Shown: positions 1-5,408 of the stretch, in pieces
Numbering within the stretch: the stretch's first letter is position 1
Layout of the letters: each line of letters begins with the position of its first letter
Assembly: GCA_028687395.1 (NCBI GenBank)
Contig: JAQUAE010000118.1
Location: 1 to 6,265 of the forward strand
Direction: 5' to 3'
DNA: 6,265 bases
DNA from: Anaerolineales bacterium
GTDB lineage: Bacteria > Chloroflexota > Anaerolineae > Anaerolineales > UBA4823
Translations under genes and position numbers: made by a program
Notes under the pieces: model-generated
What the model was told of the DNA's origin: nothing
Database searches by the model: none
Seen by the model: only the letters and a program-made list of their open reading frames with translations

Positions 1-19
1 AAAGGCTGAAGTGGATCCC

Positions 20-49
20 CTCCCACAATTCCTCGGAGGCTGGTGGGAG
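20..49. repeat. Inverted repeat (hairpin), function unclear
   Basis: CTCCCAC at 20-26 is the exact reverse complement of GTGGGAG at 43-49. A shorter CCT/AGG pair lies inside the 16-base loop. No T-run follows on the + strand and none precedes it for the - strand, so it is not a standard Rho-independent terminator. It may be the end of an upstream transcript or a chance palindrome. Confidence 0.35.
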
Positions 50-144
50 TGGCGAGGCAGGGGGTGAAGAATGCCAATATCTGCCTGTTTTCGCTGAAAC
101 CAGGCCAGATGTTGTGCGTATACCATTATTGGATCGAAAAATCT

Positions 145-173
145 AAAACACAGATTCAATAATCCGATATAAT
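145..173 (+). promoter_or_regulatory. Putative sigma-70-type promoter
   Basis: A perfect TATAAT -10 hexamer lies at 168-173 in an AT-rich stretch. Seventeen bases upstream, at 145-150, is AAAACA, which matches only the last three bases of the TTGACA -35 consensus. The -10 box is 86 bases upstream of the first start codon at 260. It is the only good promoter-like signal seen in the window, so it may drive all the genes to its right. The weak -35 box leaves room for an activator or for a chance match. Confidence 0.45.
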
Positions 174-259
174 CGAATGGATGATAATATCAGGACCATT
201 GTCAGTGGTATCGAACCTATGAAGCCATTACACTATCCGCTAAAACGTGGAGCAGAAGA

Positions 260-628
260 ATGACCGCAGGGAAAATAATTGCCTACCTCGCCGCCGCCAT
301 CTTGATCTTCTTTGGCGTCCTATTCATCTGGGGAGCCTTCTCCCCGCAGGGATCGACCGGTTGGATTGCCATCGGCCTGATCAGCGTGGTCATCGGTATG
401 GCGCTCATCTGGTTGGCTGGGAGAAGCAAACCTGCCGCCGCTTCCGCTGGCGAAAACGTCACCCTGAAGATCGACCTGCCCGCCAACGTCAACATGGACA
501 CGCTCAAGTGCCAGTCCTGCGGCGGAGAATTGAAAATGGAAAACATCCAGATGATTGCCGGGGCGCCGGTGGTCAACTGCCCTTACTGCCACACCACCTA
601 CCAGTTGAAGGAAGAACCTAAGTGGTGA
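260..628 (+). CDS. Small two-helix membrane protein with C-terminal zinc ribbon
   Basis: This is a 122-residue protein of unknown function. Two hydrophobic helices (about residues 5-25 and 34-53) are joined by a short loop and followed by an Ala/Ser linker. A soluble domain follows with two CxxC knuckles, C84-x2-C87 (followed by GGE) and C107-x2-C110, spaced 19 residues apart as in a zinc ribbon. The hairpin membrane topology most simply places the ribbon in the cytosol, although the first helix could also be a signal anchor. The ATG at 260 is supported by GGAG at 249-252 with a 7-base spacer. The gene lies 71 bases before the DUF2207-like gene on the same strand and is probably cotranscribed. 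The ribbon may bind nucleic acid or act as a structural protein-interaction module. I assign no reaction, but the gene itself is secure. Confidence 0.85.
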   Translation: MTAGKIIAYLAAAILIFFGVLFIWGAFSPQGSTGWIAIGLISVVIGMALIWLAGRSKPAAASAGENVTLKIDLPANVNMDTLKCQSCGGELKMENIQMIAGAPVVNCPYCHTTYQLKEEPKW

Positions 629-687
629 GCGCCGCCATGCTGGCACTCGTCGCTTGCCCGTCGCAGGCTGGATAAATTGCACCGTTC

Positions 688-693
688 AAGGAG
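688..693 (+). promoter_or_regulatory. Shine-Dalgarno deciding a GTG start
   Basis: AAGGAG lies 6 bases before the GTG at 700. The following codons give a clean signal peptide (MKKGQIK then a hydrophobic run), so GTG at 700 is the start and no in-frame ATG competes with it. Confidence 0.8.
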
Positions 694-699
694 CGCTGT

Positions 700-2370
700 G
701 TGAAGAAAGGACAAATCAAGCTCGTCTTCCTGATCGTCGTCCTGCTCGGCTTGCTGCCGGGGAGCGCCCTCGCCCAGACCTACTCGTTCAGCCTCGATCG
801 GGAAATCGTGCACGTATTGTGGAACGAGGACGGCAGCCTGTCGATCGACTACCAGTTCTTCTTCAGCAACGATCCCACTGCCTCACCGCTGGACTTCGTC
901 GATGTGGGTGTGCCTAACGCCAACTACGATCTCGCCTCCGTCTCGGCAGACGTGAATGGCAACCCGGTCTATGACATCGAAGCCTCTCCTTACGTCTCCC
1001 CAGGCGTGGCGGTCGGACTGGGTAACTACGCTATCCAGCCCGGGCAGAGCAGTAATGTCAACGTGTTCATTGGCCGCGTCGAACGCGTCCTCAACCCGGA
1101 TAGCGACGACAGCAATTACGCCAGCGCTGTCTTCTCGCCCACCTGGTTTGGCTCCGAATACGTTCACGGTGCCACCGACCTGACCGTCTCGTTCCACATG
1201 CCCCCGGGCGTGAAACCCGAGGAGCCGCGCTGGCATTCGGCGCCGGCTGGCTTCCCTGAGACTCCCGAAACCTCCATCGATGGCGAGGGGCGCGTCACCT
1301 ATACCTGGCGCAATCCCCAGGCGCGCGGCGACCGCCAGTACCTGTTTGGCGCTTCCTTCCCCAGCAGCTACGTCCCCGCGGCGACCATCCAGCGCCCGAG
1401 CATCTGGGAGAAAATCGGAATCGACCCCGGCGCCCTGGTCGGCATTGCCTTGTGCAGCGGATTCGGGGGCTTGATCATCGCTATCATTGCCCTGTCGATG
1501 CGCAGCACAAACAAGCGCAAGCTGCAATATATGCCTCCCAAGGTAGCCATCGAGGGGCACGGCATCAAACGCGGGCTCACTGCGGTCGAAGCGGCGCTGT
1601 TACTCGAACAGCCGCTCGATAAAGTGCTCACCATGATCCTCTTTGCGGTGATCAAGAAGGGGGCTGCCGAAGTGATCAAGCGCGACCCGCTTGAATTGAA
1701 GGTCGCCGATCCCCTGCCGGAGGATTTACGCCCCTACGAAAGCCAGTTCCTGGCTGCCTTCAAGAACACCAAGCCTGCTGAACGCACCCGCCAGCTAGGT
1801 GACATGATGGTCGAGCTGGTTAAAGAAGTCTCAGCAAAGATGAAAGGTTTCAGCAGAAAAGAGACGCAAACCTATTATCAAGACATCATCGCCCGCGCCT
1901 GGGCCCAGGTCGAAGCGGCGGATACGCCGGAGATGAAGAGTCAAAAGTACGAAGAGGCCATGGAATGGACGATGATGGACGGCGATTACGAGGAGCGCAC
2001 CCGGCGGGTGTTCCGCCAGGGGCCGGTGTTCGTGCCCATGTGGTGGCCGCGTTACGATCCGAGCTTCCCGCGCACCGCCACGGCGCGACCGATCTCGACG
2101 CCGGCTGCCGGGGGCGGAGGCCTCACCCTGCCGCACCTTCCAGGCTCTGATTTTGCCGCTTCGATGGTGCGCGGCGTGGAGAGCTTTTCCAGCGGCGTGG
2201 TCGGTAACCTGACTGAGTTCACCAGCCGCGTCACGGATAAGACCAACCCTGTTCCCAAACCCACCTATTCATCCAGTCGAAGCTACCGCAGCTCAAGCGG
2301 TGGTTGCGCCTGCGCGTGCGCTTGTGCCTGCGCGGGTTGCGCTTGCGCCTGTGCCGGGGGCGGCAGGTAA
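700..2370 (+). CDS. DUF2207-like exported membrane protein with Cys-Ala-rich C-terminal tail
   Basis: This 556-residue protein begins with a Sec signal peptide (residues 1-25, basic MKK start, hydrophobic core, cleavage expected after GSALA). An extracytoplasmic beta-rich domain covers about 26-236, and one transmembrane helix covers about 245-267. The following segment, with YMPP at 277-280, a GLTAVEAALLL stretch and ILFAVIKKGAAEVI, resembles the winged-helix-like part of DUF2207 proteins. A Ser/Gly/Pro-rich linker (about 465-535) leads to a tail with eight cysteines (536, 538, 540, 542, 544, 547, 549, 551) alternating with Ala and ending GGGR. The only other cysteine is C252, in the membrane helix. 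With a cleaved signal and one span, the tail should be cytosolic. DUF2207 proteins commonly end in low-complexity Gly/Ser tails, but the biochemical role is unknown. The stop codon lies 3 bases before the radical SAM gene, which suggests coupled translation and a functional link. Confidence 0.8.
   Translation: MKKGQIKLVFLIVVLLGLLPGSALAQTYSFSLDREIVHVLWNEDGSLSIDYQFFFSNDPTASPLDFVDVGVPNANYDLASVSADVNGNPVYDIEASPYVSPGVAVGLGNYAIQPGQSSNVNVFIGRVERVLNPDSDDSNYASAVFSPTWFGSEYVHGATDLTVSFHMPPGVKPEEPRWHSAPAGFPETPETSIDGEGRVTYTWRNPQARGDRQYLFGASFPSSYVPAATIQRPSIWEKIGIDPGALVGIALCSGFGGLIIAIIALSMRSTNKRKLQYMPPKVAIEGHGIKRGLTAVEAALLLEQPLDKVLTMILFAVIKKGAAEVIKRDPLELKVADPLPEDLRPYESQFLAAFKNTKPAERTRQLGDMMVELVKEVSAKMKGFSRKETQTYYQDIIARAWAQVEAADTPEMKSQKYEEAMEWTMMDGDYEERTRRVFRQGPVFVPMWWPRYDPSFPRTATARPISTPAAGGGGLTLPHLPGSDFAASMVRGVESFSSGVVGNLTEFTSRVTDKTNPVPKPTYSSSRSYRSSSGGCACACACACAGCACACAGGGR
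2305..2355 (+). repeat. (Cys-Ala)n coding repeat at the end of the DUF2207-like gene
   Basis: Seventeen codons encode five Cys-Ala pairs, a Gly and three more Cys-Ala pairs. Codons vary (TGC or TGT for Cys; GCC, GCG or GCT for Ala), so this is not a fresh DNA-level slippage array. The varied codons suggest selection on the peptide sequence. It is a candidate target for thioether formation, metal binding or another cysteine modification. Confidence 0.75.
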
Positions 2371-2373
2371 GGA

Positions 2374-3744
2374 ATGTCACTTCCTTTCTTTTCACGCCTG
2401 CTTCACCAAAATCACCGGCTCACGCTCTCACCCCCGCCTCCCGGGCTGTATACCTATACCTATCAGGCGGAGGGTGAAAAGAGCCGCATTCACCTGCGCA
2501 TCGAGCCTGAGGCCAATGGGACTCTGATCATCAACGCCAACCGGGTGTTTCACCTCAACCCCACCGCGGCCACGATGGCTTACCTGGCGCTGGAAGGGAT
2601 TCCTCCCGCTGAAGTGGTGCGCTTCCTGACCAGCCTCTTCCGCGTGCCGCGCCGCTCAGCCCAATCCGACTACACGCAATTCACCCGGCAGCTCGACGAG
2701 CTCGTGCGCCCGGATGGCGCCTGCCCGATCCACGACCTCGACCTGGAGGTGTTACCACCCTTCAGCGCCGCCCCTTCCGCGCCCTACCGCATGGACCTGG
2801 CCCTGAGCTATCGCTGCAATAACCGCTGCGCCCACTGCTACAACGACCTGACTCGCAACCTGCCCGAGCTGGATACCCAGGCCTGGATCGCTGTCCTCGA
2901 GCGGATCAGGCAGATTGGCATTCCCCACGTGGTGTTCACCGGCGGCGAGCCCACCCTCAGGGACGACCTGCCGCAGCTCGTCGCTCACGCCCAGGCACTG
3001 GGAATGATTTGCGGCTTGAACACCAACGGCCGGCGCTTGCAGGACCAGCACTTCCTGGACGAGTTGCTCACCGCCGGGCTGGACCACGTGCAGATCACCG
3101 TCGAGTCCCACGACCCGCAGATCCACGACTCCATGGTCGCCCTGAAGGGCGCCTTGCGGCAGACTATCGCCGGGCTGCAGAATTGCCTGCGCAGCAACCT
3201 GTACGTGATGACCAACACCACCATACTGCGCCAAAACAGCCCCTGCCTGCAGGAGACGTTGCAGTTCCTGGCCGATCTCGGCGTCCCAACCATTGGCTTG
3301 AACGCCCTGATCTACTCCGGCAAGGGCAAGCAGGTCGGCACCGGCTTGAATGATGCCGAGCTGACCCCGCTATTGGAGATGGCCAGGGAACACACCGGGC
3401 GCACCGGGCAGCGATTAATCTGGTACACGCCCACCCAATACTGCCACTTCGATCCCATGGAGCTCGAGCTGGGGATCAAAGGTTGCACCGCAGCGCTGTA
3501 TAACATGTGCGTCGAACCGGATGGCGGCGTCATCCCATGCCAGTCGTACTACCAGCAGGTGGGCAATCTGCTCCAGGACGAATGGCCCACGATTTGGAAT
3601 CACGAGTTGTGCCTGCAGTTGCGCAACCGGCGCTACGTGGAAAGCAAGTGCCTCGGTTGCAATCTACTCGACGAATGCGGCGGCGGTTGCCCACTCGCCA
3701 TACCCGCTCGGCTCGCCGAGCCCGTGCTCACGCTCAACCAATAA
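2374..3744 (+). CDS. PqqD-fused radical SAM/SPASM peptide maturase
   Basis: This 456-residue protein probably makes a radical-mediated modification in a ribosomal peptide or protein tail. Residues about 24-112 form a PqqD-like domain (HLNPTAATMAYLALEG, then a helical end), the peptide-recognition fold of RiPP enzymes. The radical SAM core starts near 138 with C148-x3-C152-x2-C155, the site for the SAM-cleaving 4Fe-4S cluster. It continues with the SAM-binding TGGEP at 189-193 and NTNG at 216-219. The C-terminal SPASM domain fits the family pattern closely: C371-x12-G384-x4-C389, a gap, then C426-x2-C429-x5-C435-x3-C439, expected to bind auxiliary clusters. All expected ligands are present, so the enzyme should be active. 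Its ATG is 3 bases after the preceding stop, and AAGGA abuts it too closely to be ideal, so translation is probably coupled. It resembles PqqE, MftC and sactisynthase-type enzymes, but the substrate is not known. Confidence 0.92.
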   Translation: MSLPFFSRLLHQNHRLTLSPPPPGLYTYTYQAEGEKSRIHLRIEPEANGTLIINANRVFHLNPTAATMAYLALEGIPPAEVVRFLTSLFRVPRRSAQSDYTQFTRQLDELVRPDGACPIHDLDLEVLPPFSAAPSAPYRMDLALSYRCNNRCAHCYNDLTRNLPELDTQAWIAVLERIRQIGIPHVVFTGGEPTLRDDLPQLVAHAQALGMICGLNTNGRRLQDQHFLDELLTAGLDHVQITVESHDPQIHDSMVALKGALRQTIAGLQNCLRSNLYVMTNTTILRQNSPCLQETLQFLADLGVPTIGLNALIYSGKGKQVGTGLNDAELTPLLEMAREHTGRTGQRLIWYTPTQYCHFDPMELELGIKGCTAALYNMCVEPDGGVIPCQSYYQQVGNLLQDEWPTIWNHELCLQLRNRRYVESKCLGCNLLDECGGGCPLAIPARLAEPVLTLNQ

Positions 3745-3747
3745 CAA

Positions 3748-3753
3748 AAGGAG
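3748..3753 (+). promoter_or_regulatory. Strong Shine-Dalgarno for the 23-codon gene
   Basis: AAGGAG, preceded by further A residues, lies 7 bases before the ATG at 3761. This is the best-placed ribosome binding site in the window and is the main reason to treat the short frame as a real gene, made in excess of its neighbours. Confidence 0.8.
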
Positions 3754-3760
3754 CTCTACC

Positions 3761-3832
3761 ATGGTATCGCGGCTCAACCGCTCTATCGCCTCCGAATTCC
3801 TGGTTTGGAATGACATCTGGGTCTTGAAATGA
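3761..3832 (+). CDS. 23-residue peptide, candidate RiPP precursor
   Basis: This short gene encodes a peptide that begins MVSRLNRSIASEF and ends LVWNDIWVLK. It has no signal peptide and no cysteine. The C-terminal half is hydrophobic and aromatic, with tryptophans at 16 and 20 (W-N-D-I-W) and a terminal lysine. Its length matches PqqA, the 22-24 residue precursor handled by PqqD and PqqE, and it directly follows a PqqD-radical SAM gene and overlaps the ATP-grasp start by 4 bases (ATGA). The same frame is open further upstream inside the radical SAM gene, but the strong AAGGAG fixes the start at 3761. The N-terminal 12-13 residues could be the leader and W16-K23 the core. I recognise no family. 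It could instead be a translational coupler or leader peptide for the ATP-grasp gene, but the enzyme context favours a precursor. Confidence 0.7.
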   Translation: MVSRLNRSIASEFLVWNDIWVLK

Positions 3833-4902
3833 AGAAGCCTCCTAACCCCCCTTTTGGTGTAGTCGTCCTGTATAACGAGAGCCATTCGCTCATCAAGGGC
3901 GAACCCGAGGACATGCTGGCGGATAATGAAGTCATCGCCTGCGCGGCCGCGGTTGCGGAAGCTTTATCGGAACATTATGAAGTGGTACAGGTGCCGGTGC
4001 ACACCGACGTGGAGGTCGCCCTGGCGCCCTACCCACCCTCTCGCTGGGTGGTGTTCAACCTGGCCGAAGGGCTGGATGGCAAGCTGTTCGAGGAAGCGCG
4101 CATCGCCTGGGCCCTGGAAGCAATGGGCTACTGCTTCACCGGCAACGATGGCGACGCTATAGCCCACTCCACGCACAAAGCCCTCACCAAGCGCTACCTG
4201 GAACGCGCCGGCCTGCCCACCCCCAAGGGCTGGTTGTTCCGCGATGCCACCGAAGTGGATGGGATTTACTCCTATCCATTGATCGTCAAGCCGGTCGCTG
4301 AAGATGGCAGCCTGGGCATCGGGGATGAAGCCGTGGTGCATGATCTGGAAGCGCTGCGCAACAAGGTGGCTTACGTCACCGACCGCTACTGCCAGGTGGC
4401 TCTTGCCGAGGAATTCATCGCCGGGCGCGAATTCAACGTCGCCCTGTGGGGACCGCCGGCGATGGTGCTGCCCCTGGCCGAGATCGATTTCAGCGACTTC
4501 ACCAATCCCGATGAGCAAATCATCTCCTACGGCGCCAAGTGGCTGGATAATACCTTCGCTTACCACCATACCCCGGGGATATGCCCGGCCCTCGTAAACG
4601 AGAAGCTCGCCACGCGCATCAAGAGCATCGCCCTTGGCGCCTGGCATGCGCTGGGCTGCAGAGGCTATGTGCGCGTGGATATGCGCATCACGCGGGGGGA
4701 TTTGCCCTATGTCATCGAGGTGAACTGCAACCCCGACATCGCCGTGGACGCTGGCTTCTTCCGGGCTGCCCGTGCCTTAGGGTACGATTACCAAAAGATG
4801 GTGCTCCAAATATTAAAATATGCCATCAAGGATTTCCAAAAAAACCATGATCGCAGTTGCCGAAAAGAACGATGGCGAACAGGTCGTCGCCCTAACCGCT
4901 AA
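3829..4902 (+). CDS. D-Ala-D-Ala-ligase-like ATP-grasp enzyme
   Basis: This 357-residue ATP-grasp protein should join a carboxylate, through an acyl-phosphate, to an amine. An N-terminal pre-ATP-grasp domain (about 1-110) contains VFNLAEG at 75-81, where true D-Ala-D-Ala ligases carry an HGxxGEDG-type loop. That difference argues against a housekeeping cell-wall role. ATP-binding residues follow: K154 in IVKP, a glycine-rich loop DGSLGI at 159-164, E195 in EEFIAGRE, D284 in RVDMR, and the metal-binding E297-V-N299 with N301-P302. All the core catalytic positions appear intact. The start overlaps the 23-codon gene by 4 bases, so it is probably translated by re-initiation. The last residues (about 341-357) are strongly basic and overlap the GNAT gene. 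In this setting it may ligate an amino acid to, or cross-link, a peptide product; the substrate is inferred only from context. Confidence 0.88.
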   Translation: MKKPPNPPFGVVVLYNESHSLIKGEPEDMLADNEVIACAAAVAEALSEHYEVVQVPVHTDVEVALAPYPPSRWVVFNLAEGLDGKLFEEARIAWALEAMGYCFTGNDGDAIAHSTHKALTKRYLERAGLPTPKGWLFRDATEVDGIYSYPLIVKPVAEDGSLGIGDEAVVHDLEALRNKVAYVTDRYCQVALAEEFIAGREFNVALWGPPAMVLPLAEIDFSDFTNPDEQIISYGAKWLDNTFAYHHTPGICPALVNEKLATRIKSIALGAWHALGCRGYVRVDMRITRGDLPYVIEVNCNPDIAVDAGFFRAARALGYDYQKMVLQILKYAIKDFQKNHDRSCRKERWRTGRRPNR

Positions 4903-5323
4903 AGCCAGTGTATTCAGCCAGGAAGAAATCGATTGCGTGCGCGAGCTTTGGCAGGAATACATCGAGAAGGGCGCTGATGCCAGCGGTTATCACTTTCTCG
5001 TTTATCGCCAGGATGGCCAGGTGTTAGGCTACGCCTGCTATGGCGTTCACGCCCTCACCGACGCCACCTATGACTTGTATTGGATCGCCGTCGACCCCGA
5101 CCAGCATGGGCAGGGCGTCGGGCGGGCGGTTATCCAGGCGACCGAACAAGCCATCAAAGAGAAGGGCGGGCGCCTGATCGTGGTAGAAACCTCCAGTAAG
5201 GAGGCTTACCATCCGGCGCGGCGCTTCTACGCCGCCGCTGGGTATGCCCTGGCAGCCATTATCAAGGATTTTTACACGGATGGCGATGACCTGGTGGTAT
5301 ATACCAAGCATCTTCACCGCTAA
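4847..5323 (+). CDS. GNAT-family N-acetyltransferase
   Basis: This protein of 158 residues is the usual size for a GNAT enzyme, which transfers an acetyl group from acetyl-CoA to an amine. The acetyl-CoA pyrophosphate-binding motif A is clear at about 82-93 (VDPDQHGQGVGR, the QxxGxG pattern), preceded by the strand YDLYWIA and followed by a helix. Later VVETSS and the ARRFYAAAGY segment match motif B and the typical C-terminal GNAT signature. ATG 4847 is chosen because it limits the overlap with the ATP-grasp gene to 56 bases and has AAGGA at 4828-4832, although at a long 14-base spacing. An in-frame ATG at 4820 would add nine residues but has no visible ribosome binding site. The position in the cassette suggests it acetylates the peptide product or a small-molecule intermediate, perhaps also for self-protection. 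The substrate is unknown. Confidence 0.88.
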   Translation: MIAVAEKNDGEQVVALTAKASVFSQEEIDCVRELWQEYIEKGADASGYHFLVYRQDGQVLGYACYGVHALTDATYDLYWIAVDPDQHGQGVGRAVIQATEQAIKEKGGRLIVVETSSKEAYHPARRFYAAAGYALAAIIKDFYTDGDDLVVYTKHLHR

Positions 5324-5343
5324 TTCGTAGCGGCATCCGCACA

Positions 5344-5356
5344 CCGCCGCTGGCGG
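5344..5356. repeat. Small GC hairpin between the GNAT and pseudo-radical SAM genes
   Basis: CCGCC at 5344-5348 and GGCGG at 5352-5356 form a 5-bp stem with a 3-base loop in the 85-base gap. No T-run follows, so it is not a convincing terminator and the downstream gene is probably cotranscribed. The rest of the gap holds no ATG-initiated frame. Confidence 0.3.
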
Positions 5357-5408
5357 GGAAACCAACCAGCGCACATAAACCAACCGAGGCAAGACCAGGA
5401 CGGATAGC

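Larger units (their letters stand above)
1..259. other. Upstream region without a secure gene
   Basis: No complete gene with a ribosome binding site is visible before the ATG at 260. On the + strand the third frame is open from the left edge to a TAA at 144-146 (47 codons, ending in residues LLDRKI). This could be the tail of an upstream gene, but its first half is Ser/Gly/Glu-rich with no recognisable motif, so it may be chance. From about 120 to 240 the base composition turns clearly AT-rich compared with the rest of the window, as expected of a promoter region. Confidence 0.5.

Noticed and set aside
20..49. Inverted repeat as a Rho-independent terminator
   Set aside because: The 7-bp stem has a long loop and is not followed by a T-run on either strand.
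637..675. 12-codon + strand frame (ATG at 637) between the first two genes
   Set aside because: It has no convincing ribosome binding site, its peptide shows no motif, and a strong AAGGAG for the next gene follows it.
883..1560. Long - strand open frame of 225 codons opposite the DUF2207-like gene
   Set aside because: It is fully contained in a well-supported + strand gene with signal peptide and domain structure. Its translation is Gly/Arg/Asp-rich without motifs, as expected of an antisense shadow in GC-rich DNA.
2449..2460. Tandem TATACC repeat near the start of the radical SAM gene
   Set aside because: Only two copies are present, within coding sequence (Tyr-Thr-Tyr-Thr), and comparable short repeats arise by chance.
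3521..3832. 103-codon frame ending at the same stop as the 23-residue peptide
   Set aside because: Its first 80 codons lie inside the SPASM region of the radical SAM gene in another frame. The strong ribosome binding site at 3748-3753 marks ATG 3761 as the real start.
3964..4647. - strand open frame of 227 codons opposite the ATP-grasp gene
   Set aside because: The + strand has all ATP-grasp motifs in order. The antisense translation is a low-information shadow.
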